Positions 26,107 through 35,400 of a DNA stretch of 56,625 nucleotides are shown piece after piece. The stretch is from Chrysochromulina parva (taxonomy: Eukaryota; Haptophyta; Prymnesiales; Chrysochromulinaceae): NCBI GenBank assembly GCA_002887195.1, contig PJAB01000034.1:1-56625 (forward strand), given 5' to 3'. Position 1 is the first letter of the stretch; each line of letters starts with the position of its first letter. Both the position numbers and the translations under genes were made by a program. A model generated the notes under the pieces. The model saw only the letters and a program-made list of their open reading frames with translations, was not told the DNA's origin and did no database searches.

Positions 26107-29100
26107 CTACATGTACGGAGCAGGACGCGTCGAGAGCTTGGCGTGCACAGGGCGAGGAGCCGGAGCGCCCCCGTGCTCGTGCTCGGTACGACGCCCGGCC
26201 TTGGACCACGCCCGCCCCTCCTCGATCACGCACGCGCTCACGACGCGCCGCAGCCCTCGACGCGCCGCTCCAGCTAGGCTCCTCCCGCGCAGCCACTCCA
26301 CATCAACCGCCTTCGCTCCCTCCATCTCTCCCCCCATCAGAGTGCCGATCAGTGCGAACAGGGGCGCAGGAGGCAGCGCGTCTGCCAGCCTCTCGAGCGC
26401 CTCACACCGCACGTCCGCCCACTTGGTCTGGCGCGACCCCCAGCAGGCCGGGGGCGCCGTCGCGGGCGTCAGCGAGGCCAGCAGGGCGGCCCAAGCTTCG
26501 CGACTCTGACCGCATAGCTCGCACCCCTCAGCGGGGCAGCGTGCGTTCAGATAGCCGAGCGCTGCACGCGGATCGACCGGAGCGAGGATGCGAACCGCCT
26601 CAGCGGGCGTAGCAGCGACCAGCGCACGGGCGGGCCACGTAAAGTCAGCTGCACGGCGCAGCTGCTCGCGCAGCTGCTCGATCGCGTCCTCGGCATGCGT
26701 GTCGACGGCCAGCGCGCTGAGGGCTGCACAGAGCACATGCTGCGCCGACGGCGCGCCGCGCAGTCGCGTGTGACTGGAGAGGCTGCTGAGGAGGCTACCC
26801 TCCGCCTCGGCGTCCAGCATGGCCTCGGCGTCCAGCATGGCTCTGGCCGCGTCCAGCCCGTTGTCACGCGTCGTCTCGGGCTGGGCCGCCACCCTCGCGA
26901 GGGTCTCTTGGCACATCTGCGTGCGAAGGGCTCGTCGCGTCCGCGCGCCCAGCCGCTGCCGATGCGCCGCCACGGCGTGCACGGCTCCCGCACCTGGCGC
27001 GGGCGCCGTCTCGAGCGCCGTCCTGAGCGCCGTCTCGAGCCACGGCGCCATCGGCGGCAGCTGCAGCTGCAGGCCAGGGAGATCGCAACCGAGCAGGGCG
27101 GCGCGCCACGCAGCCGGCAGCAAGGCGCTCACGGCGGCGCTCACGGCGGCCAGTGTGGCCCCCTCTGCCTCGTCGCCCGTCGCGCCGTCCCGAGCGCCGT
27201 ACCAAGCGTCGTCCTGAGCGTCCGGAGCCAAAGAGTCCGGCTCGCTCTCGGCGATCAGTCGCAGCACAGCTCGCGCCAGGGTGCTCAGGAGCTGCGGCGA
27301 GGCGCGTGCTCGATGCGCCCGCTGCTGCTGCGGCAGCGTCTCCGCGCCAAAGACGGTGCAACTCAGCACGCATGCATAGAGCCATCGACCGACCGACGCA
27401 TCAGGCAAAGCCGCCAGATAGGCCAGCCGCGCCGCCTCGGTGGGCGCCAGCTGGCGAGCGGCCACGAGCGCGCACAAGCAGTCGCACAGGGCGAGAGGGC
27501 GCACGGAGACGAGGAGGCGCGCGAGGCCGGTCGGGCGGGCGGCGCCGTCTCGGGCGGCGCCGTCTCGGGCGGCGCCGACTGGAGCAGCGTCGTCTCGGGC
27601 GGCGCCGTCTCGGGCGACGAGCAGCCTCGTGTGGGTGCGTGCCAACTGGAGCAGCGTCGAGGGTGGCACGCTGCGGAGCGCCGCGCTTGCGGTGGCGGCG
27701 TCCTGGGCCGACAGTGCGAAGGCGCCAAGCACGGTGAGCCACAAAGGCGATCGATCGATCGGCACCGCGGGCACAGCGGGCGGCACAGCGGGTGGCACAG
27801 CGGGCGGAACGAGGAGCAGGGCGTGGAGCACGAAGGTATGCTCGATGGGCAGTGCGCCGAGCGCCGAGTTGAGCAGGGCGTGCGGCAGCCGGTCGGACGC
27901 GCCGTACCGAGCGTCATGCATCGACAGGGTGCGCGTGAGGTGCGCCGCCAACGCGGCCGCCCCGGCCACGGGCATGGCGGCGAGAGAGGGGATGAGAGAG
28001 CTCTTCACACTTGGATAGAGGAGGAGCTCGATCACTGCGACGCTGATGGCAGTACGATGGCTGGCAGGCTCAGTGTTGTCGAGCGACAGTAGCTCAGCCA
28101 CCGTCGCGCCGCTCGCGAGCCGCAACAGCGCGAACGAGCGCGCTGCAGCGCCACGCATGCCACGCGGCATGCGCGCACTCTCGGGAGGCGCGCCCGTGAC
28201 GGCGCCACGCACGCTTTCATCCGTCGCCAGCCGCGCAGCCTCCGCCGGATGGACGATCAGAGCGCAGCACCGCCGAAGCTGGCGCCATGTCTGAGCGGCA
28301 GCGCTGCCCTGAGCGCTCGCGCTGCCCTGAGCGCTAGCGCTGTCCTGAGCGCTAGCGCTGCCCTGAGCGCGGCGACCCTCGGCCTCCAAGGGATCATCTT
28401 CTTGCAACCCCAGCGCTGCCGCAAGCAGCAGCAGCGCTTGCAGTCTCCACTGCGAAGCGCTCAGCACGGCGCCGATCGGCCTCTCGAGCGAGGGCATGGC
28501 TGCTGCCAGGTCTTCCTCCGCCGCGGCAACCTGGCCCGTAGCACCATCGGACTTGGCGCTCACGACGGCGCTGGCGGCGGCTGAGACTCGGCGGAGGCCG
28601 CCGTCGTCATCGTCGTCGTCCGAGTTGTCCGCGTGAACGTGGCGTGCTGCCGCGAGCGCCGTCGTGGGCACCACCTGCCCATGTTCGAGCTTCTCCGCGA
28701 GCGCCGTCGTGAGCGCCTCGTCGTCCCTATTTGGGTTCTTCTCCTCGAGCGCCGTCGTGAGCACCGGGGAGGTGAATGAGATGACATCCCACAGCATCGA
28801 GCTCAGGCGACGCCCGCCCCCCCAGTGCCCGAGGAGGGCTGAAGATGAGCCCTCACCCTCAGCCTCGGTCGCGTCCGCCTCTACCGGTGGCGCCGTTGCG
28901 AGTACGCCCACAAGCGCCGTGGCTACGTTACCATATTTGGAAGGTGACGCGTGCTCAAAAATTGGACGAAGCGCCGTCCCGGGCAGTGCAGCGTGCTCCA
29001 TAGGACGAAGCGCCGCGTCTTGCGGAGACGTCGCCTGAGCCGACCGCGTCGTGTCGGCGTGGCTGTCCTCTCGCTCGGCAGCCTTGCTGATCATCTCGTC

Positions 29101-30861
29101 GCAGATCTCGTGCAGGAGCCGGCGTGTGTCGATCGTATGCAGCATCGCACCGGCGCCGGCCCCACAGCCGAGGGCGCCGAGCTGGGCGCCGTCAACGGCC
29201 TTGGGCGCGCCTCGCAGCTCGGCGCCCAGCTCGACGCTCTCGGCGCCGTCGCAGGCTCTGGGCGAGCCACGTGGCTCGGCGCCCAGCTCGGCGCTCCGGC
29301 CTCGGGAAGAGAGGCTGTGGGAAGAGAGGCTGTGGGAAGAGAGGCTGTGGGAAGAGAGGCTGTGGGAAGAGAGGCCTCGGCTGCTCCGCTCAGCCGTGCG
29401 CGCCGCAGTCTCGGCCGCCGCGGCCGCCGCCATCGCTGCATCCGCCACCGACATAAGGGATTCAGCGTGTGCTCTTCCCACAGCCTCTCTTCCCACAGCC
29501 TCTCCTGCCCCCAGAAGGCCAGACTCGAAACTCGACTGTTCGACGGCAGCGTCGAAGGAGCTCGGGACAGCGCCCGGCCCCCTCTCGAGAGCGGAGGCTG
29601 CAGCTCCAGCGCCCGGGACAGCGCTAGCCACACTCGTGGGCGCGGCGCGCGCTACCGTAGCCTGCGCAGGTTGTGGCACCACGACGGCTAGCCCCTTGCC
29701 CTTCAGGGGGACGAGCACGCACCTACGAAGCGCGTGTGTGGCTGGGGCCGCGAGCGCCGTGGCGAGCGCTGCGGCGCTGGTGGCAGACGACAGTGTGCCT
29801 GGCGCCGTCCCGGGCGCCATGAGTCGATCGAAGCCCGACTCGAGGCTCGCGAGCGCCGTGGTGAGCGCGGAGGGCTGCGAGCTGAATGGTACGTGCCAGG
29901 GCAGTGACCACGATCGAAGCGGCCTCGGTGAGGGCAGGGGCTCGCCGGCCACCTCCGCCGCAGCATCCCCAAGAGCTGCGGCGTCGGCGTGCGATGTTCG
30001 CAGCGGCCAGGCATGCACCTTCCCCGACGTCGCGTCCAGTGTCAGCAAGGCCCCCTGTTCACACTGGAGTTCACACGCGGAACAGAGGATGCCGTGCTTG
30101 CCGAAGGCATATCGCGCGAGCGGCGGCTGCCTGAGCAGCCGCTCGGCCGCATACGCATCCGAGTGGGCGCCATCCAGCGCCATCAGAAAGCCCTCCGCAG
30201 TGCCGCACACAAGCAGAAGCGGGTCCGGCAGAGCGCACCTCGGGTCCGGCAGAGCGCACCTCGGGTCCGGGAGAGCGCACCTCGGGATCGGCGCCGCAGC
30301 CTTTGCTGCACATGTGTCGTTACATTTGTCGTCCGCCACCGCCGTCTCCGCCGCAAGCTCTGTGCCGCGCGGGTCGGGGCGCAGAGTCGCCCGCTGGGGC
30401 ACGAGCCTCACGCTGTGTACCCCCGCAGCTCGCATGAACCGTTCGTGAAAGATCCATCTCACGCCGAAGGAGCGAGCTGTGAAGGAGCGAGCTGTGAAGG
30501 AGCGAGCTCCGCCGCCGCTGGTGCCGCTAGAGCCCCCACAGCCGGCGCCCATCTCGACGCCCATCCGAAGCGCCGCTGAGGAGGCACCAGTGGAGGCACC
30601 CGTGGGGGCGGGTGGCAGCAAGGAGTGGCGCTGCGAGCGCGTGGGCAGGCAACGTCCTGGCTGCTCCGATGGCCAAGGCTCGTGGAACGCGAGAGAAGGC
30701 GCATCGGGCGCGTGGTACGATGGTAGGGTGAGTCTCATCTGCATTGCTGCGGCGTGGCCGCTCAAAGCACGCGTGGTGGCTTTGGGCATGAGGCTGGGAC
30801 CAGCCTGACTGACCCCGCGCCCCTCTTTAAGCGCGCTTGGGGCGATCAGCACGCAGATGAG

Positions 30862-30897
<36 letters not shown>

Positions 30898-31911
30898 CTC
30901 GTCGTCCTCGTCGTCGTCGTCGTCCTCGCCATCGTCGGCACCCGTCACATCCGGCGCGTCCCTCAGAGCGTCCCACTCCTCCTCACCTACGTGCATGCAT
31001 GCAGCCGCGCCGTCCTCGTGCATGCATGCAGCCGCGCCATCCTCGTGCCAACGCACGCGCACCCAATCGTAGGCGTCGTCGCGGGCGACTTCGGACGGCG
31101 CAGCAGCGCTGGCCACAGCAGATTGCATGCCATCACCCATGCTGCCAGCCGTGCCGCCCGCCACCTGGGCGGTCGCGTGGGCGGTGGCGTGGGCGGTGGC
31201 AGGCGGCTTGGGCGATGCAGCACGGATCAGGCCAGCGTCGTATCGGGCGTCAACGAGGCTCAGCACGAGCACCTCGCTCAACGATGCTAGCGCTATGAGC
31301 GTGCCACATACGTCCACGCGAGCTGTCTCCATCCGAAGCGGCACGCAGCACAGCAGGTGGAGCGACTCCCTCCCAGTGCCGCTGATGGCGTCGTATCGGG
31401 CGCCGAGTGCGTCGTTGCGGGCGCCACTCTGCAGGATTAGTAGGCGGTCGGTGCATGCGACGACCACGATGCCCGAGTGCTCGCACGCGGCGACGCAGCT
31501 TGCGTCCGCCGCGTGGCCCGCGCGCTGGCCGCCCGGACCGAGCGACAGCCACACGGCAGCAGCGGAAGACGCGGCAGACGCGGTGGAGGCGGGGGCAGCG
31601 GCGGTGGCGGCGGACGCCGCCTCTCGCCGTGCGGAGAGCGCTCGAGGATACACGGCAGCGTCTCCATGCGAGCTCGCCTGAATCAATGACTGCAACACGA
31701 GCAGGTCGTCGCTACGCGGGACGACGCACATTGCAAAGGCGATGCCAGCACCCGCGCAGCGCAGCACCCGGCGCAGCGCCCACGTCGTATCTCCCTCTCC
31801 TGCGTCAAAGATCCTCAGCGTGCCATCTGCACATCCAATGACGACCGAGCCCTTACCAGCAGCACAAGCGCACGTCACGTGGACGCCGTCGAGCGCGAAC
31901 GAAGGCAGCAT
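26107..31911 (-). CDS. Giant beta-propeller-like protein, unknown
   Basis: 1934 aa from ATG 31911. The first 60 residues read like WD40 blades (VHVTCACAAGKGSVVIGCADGTLRIFDAG), and further blades appear (VVVACTDRLLILQSG; ARVDVCGTLIALASLSEVLVLSLVD; LLLVCGTAEGFLMALDG). The middle is low complexity: a run of about 20 acidic residues, SSHSL repeats, RCALPDP repeats. The C-terminal 900 residues are helical, Ala/Leu-rich, and end with a Cys motif CPAEGCELCG and a basic tail. A propeller followed by a long alpha-solenoid resembles vesicle-tether/coat proteins (BLOC-2 HPS5, Vps class), but no specific match can be claimed. It starts 5 nt after the NDUFAF8-like stop codon. Confidence 0.6.
29310..29506. 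repeat. Coding inverted repeat around GAAGAGAGGCTGTGG
   Basis: Left arm (about 29308-29372) has four to five tandem copies of GAAGAGAGGCTGTGG. The right arm (about 29474-29506) has two reverse-complement copies (CCACAGCCTCTCTTC). On the minus strand one arm encodes SSHSL repeats and the other EAVGR repeats. The transcript could fold into a stem of about 30 bp with a loop of roughly 100 nt. Confidence 0.8.
30857..30935. repeat. GTC/CTC trinucleotide run encoding poly-Asp/Glu
   Basis: Nearly pure GTC with CTC interruptions on the plus strand; minus-strand reading gives a DDDDDEDDEDDDDD-type acidic block in the propeller-like protein. Confidence 0.9.
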
Positions 31912-31916
31912 CGCAC

Positions 31917-32135
31917 TTATGCGCCGCGTGCACGGGCCTTGCTGATCTCCTTCCGGAAGCACTCGTTGAGTGCACGAAACTCCTTATCACAGGCGCCCTT
32001 TTGGACGCCGTCAAAGTGCTGCGAGATGCACTGGCCGTACTGCCTCGAAGCGTCACTACACGCAGCGAAGCTGGTCACGAGGCGGCGGACGAGCTTCTTG
32101 CCGTCGCTTCCGCTGTGCGTGTTCGGGGAGGGCAT
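31917..32135 (-). CDS. NDUFAF8: NDUFAF8-like twin CX9C protein
   Basis: 72 aa. Two CX9C pairs are visible (C-SDASRQYGQ-C and C-DKEFRALNE-C), the twin CX9C coiled-coil-helix fold of mitochondrial intermembrane-space proteins oxidised by Mia40. The surrounding residues (SFAAC...YGQC; CDKEFRALNECF) fit NDUFAF8, an assembly factor that works with NDUFAF5 in complex I maturation. Length is right for the family. ATG 32135 is the only sensible start. The stop codon lies 5 nt before the ATG of the giant gene, and 352 bp separate it from the divergent ion channel. Confidence 0.8.
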   Translation of the reverse strand: MPSPNTHSGSDGKKLVRRLVTSFAACSDASRQYGQCISQHFDGVQKGACDKEFRALNECFRKEISKARARGA

Positions 32136-32487
32136 CTAGCGCGCGGCGAGACCGTCCCGAAGTCGCGTACCGCCACGTCTCCATTTTCTCGGATGAATCT
32201 GTTGAGAGTGAACAGGCTACCGGGTAGACAGTGTAGGGAACCAATAAGGTCCGCACCTAAGCTCATGTAGGACCGCACTGAGCACTCCTCTCCTTTCGAT
32301 GAACACCTAATTAGGAAGTACGGGACTGTTCCCTCCCGGTCTTTTTACCGGTACGGGACTGTTTACCGGTACCGGTACATTACTGTACCGGTACCCAGTA
32401 CATCGGCCGACATCGAAGGAAGCCGAAACTTCCGACCGCGTGCCGCCCTCTATACCCACACACAGCGCGCGCGCGCGCGCGCCTGGC
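32136..32487. promoter_or_regulatory. Bidirectional promoter, NDUFAF8 / ion channel, with ACCGGT palindromes
   Basis: 352 bp between divergent ATGs. It holds two exact TTACCGGTAC 10-mers (32345-32354, 32363-32372), a duplicated GTACGGGACTGTT, and a perfect 12-bp inverted repeat (GGTACCGGTACA 32368-32379 / TGTACCGGTACC 32384-32395) with a 4-nt loop. A (GC)n run lies at about 32465-32482, just before the channel ATG. Confidence 0.6.
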
Positions 32488-35400
32488 ATGAGGGCAAGCT
32501 ATCGCACAAAAGCTATGATTGAATCCGCGCCACGATTTGCACACGTCATCGTCTTCGCCCTGATGGTGAGCGTCACCGATGCGCAGCCGCCACATCCGGC
32601 GGCACCACCAGATCCCGGGAGCGGCGACGACGACGGCGGCTCGGTTGATCCGCCTTCACCGCCGCCGCCTTCACCGCCGCCGCCGTCGCCGCCGCCGCCG
32701 TCGCCGTCGCCGCCGCCGCCGAATCGCCCCCCGCCGCCGCCGGATCGCCCCCCCCCGCCGCCACAAACGGCGGCACCACCAGATCCCGGGAGCGGCGACG
32801 ACGACGGCGGCTCGGTTGATCCGCCACCAACGGCGGCACCACCAACGGGAGCAGGCAGCGGCGCAGGAGGCGGTGGTCCTGGCCCCGGCCCTGGCCCGGG
32901 TCCTGGTCCTGGCCCTGGCCCGCCGGGACCAATCTGGTCGATTCTTTCGGGTGAATCGTATTGCGAGGTCACCTCCGATGGGTATTGCATCACCGATGGC
33001 CCTGGCAGCCATGGCAACCTCGAGGCTTGCACGATACGAGCGGAAGTGCCAATGACACTTCGATTCCTCGAGTTCAACACCGAGAGCGGATACGATTTTG
33101 TCACGATTGGAGGCATTGCTTACTCCGGCTCCGCAGCCCCGATGAATGTGCAAGTGTCCGCCGGAACACTCTTGACATGGTCAAGCGATGAAGCGGTCTC
33201 GCGTTCAGGCTTTGTGATCTGTACCACTGCTATTCCACCATCATCGCCACCGATGCCACCGTCACCACCAATGCCACCGCCACCACCGACATCACCGCCG
33301 ATGCCACCGGCACCGCCGGGGCCACCGGCGCTCCCGCCAATTCCACCGTCGCCGCCGCCTCAAAGACCGGGCCTCTGCTATCACAACGATGGGGAAAATT
33401 ACTGCTCGTTTATCGACGACGGCAGTTGCGACGATGGCGGGCCCGGTGCTGAATTCGACGAATGCGCCTTGGGCACAGACTGCAACGATTGTGGGATCCG
33501 CATCTTGTATTCCCCACCGTCGCCCGGATATCCGCCGCTCCCGCCGTTGCCAGCCGGAGCGCTCATCATTGGAGGCGTTCCCGTGGTGCGCGTCACCTTC
33601 TCCTTCCCCCCACGAAATGTTACACAGGAGGAAGTGTTTGAGTTCATGAAGACAGTGGGCAACGTTGCGCGCTGTGCTACCCCCCCAGTGCCTTGCCAAG
33701 TATCACGTGAGCTGACGGCAACCAGCCCGGAATTCCGTCGAATACGCTCAACGGTCCTTGCGAGCACTATGACCTTTCGGCTCACCTTCCCCGAGTCCAC
33801 CTTCAACGGCTCCCGTGGCTCGGCCGTCCCCGCCCCAGCGGGTGCGGCGCGCGCCCATGCGGCGCGCAACGCTCTCACGTCAACGCCACTCACCGCGCCG
33901 GCGTATTCGACGGACCGCACCATCACATTCACCCTTCGACTTGCCGGTGACGTCGCCGCGTTCACCGAGAGTGTGCGAGGTGAGATTACCAGCGCGATCG
34001 CGACCGCGGCGAGTGTGAATGCGTCTCTCTGCACCGAGACGTGCGAGTGGGCCTCCGATGGCGATTGCGACGACGGCGGTCCTGGCTTGCAGTACACATC
34101 CTGCGCCATCGGCACCGACTGCACCGACTGCGGCGTGCGCAAGCTGGTGGAACTGAATGTTACGTCGTGCAGCGTCGTGGCCTGTGGCACGGCCACCGGC
34201 GTCGTCGTTGCCGTACGTATCCGGACGCTCACAGCCAGTGCGACCAAGGTCAACTCGAGCATTTCAAATGCGATCAGGAGCCCGAGCCTCGCGACCCTCA
34301 TGCTCGCCAACGTCAACGTCACGGGCGTACGCCGTGCTCGACGTCTCGCGGCTTCTGTGATAGCAATCATGGCGATGCCCAACGTGATTGGCGGGCCCAA
34401 CGTGATAGGCGCATTCGGAATCACCAACCTACCACAAGCAACCATCACCTCCGCAGCTGTACCGTACTACAAGCCACCCTCCCCTCCGCCTGCGCCTCCG
34501 CCTCCCGCAGCACCACCGGGCCTGTGCTCGAACACGTGCGACGCCTCTGGCAGTGGGGGGACCCCGGGTGTGTGCAACGACGGCGCCTCTCCAGACCCTT
34601 TCCCTTTTCGGCAGCTCTGCCCGTTCGGCAGCGACTGCAACGACTGCGGCTCGCGCGACTTTTGTGTCACCTGCTCGCTCGAGTGTCAGAGGCGCAACAA
34701 TGCGCTGACCGACAGAAATCGCCAAAATGGGTGCATGGAGTCCATGTATGTCGACGCGGGTTGCGACCCCAACTGCAACAACCGCGAGTGTGGCTACGAC
34801 GCCGGCGCATGCACACAGAGCCAGATCCGGCCAGTGTGCATGGCTGAGCAAGATCTTGGTCGCATTGACTATAGTACAAAGCCGGAGGCACTCGGGCTCC
34901 TTGTGAGTGCAAGTGATGGCTCCTTCGAGTTCTTGAACAGCACGCTTTCCCCCGGCACCTCTACGCACGTCATGGGCCTCGTGCCGGTCGCGCTCTCGCT
35001 CAACCTCTCGCCCATCCGCCTGGTGCTGCAGAACGACTTCAACGAAAACTACATCTTCGCCGAGATGACGTACACGCTGCAGTGGGCCGACCCGCGCCTC
35101 GCTCGCTCGCCGTGTGCGGGCGCACTTTCGGGGATGCTCTCGCTCGACTTCGAGCAGGGCATGAGCCAAATTGCGCGCGAGGCGGCCCGCGCGATGCGCT
35201 CCAAGTTTTGGGTGCCCTCATTAGTGCAGACAGACGCCGTCCCTGGCTACCGTGGCCTCGACGACACCACCGATTTCAGTCTAGGTACGGAGACGATTCT
35301 TATAGATGGTGCGCCAGGGTCGAGAGATGAAGGGTTAAGGGTCCCCATCCCAGTGCAGCCTTGGCTCGATGGCTATGGCACCGAGCTGCCGGAGTCCGCA

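Noticed and set aside
26107..31911. HPS5 (BLOC-2) identity for the giant propeller protein
   Set aside because: The propeller-then-solenoid layout is compatible, but I saw no specific conserved motif.
31905..31920. Bacterial operon
   Set aside because: Tight spacing alone is not evidence: neighbours have introns, bipartite plastid leaders and eukaryote-only families.
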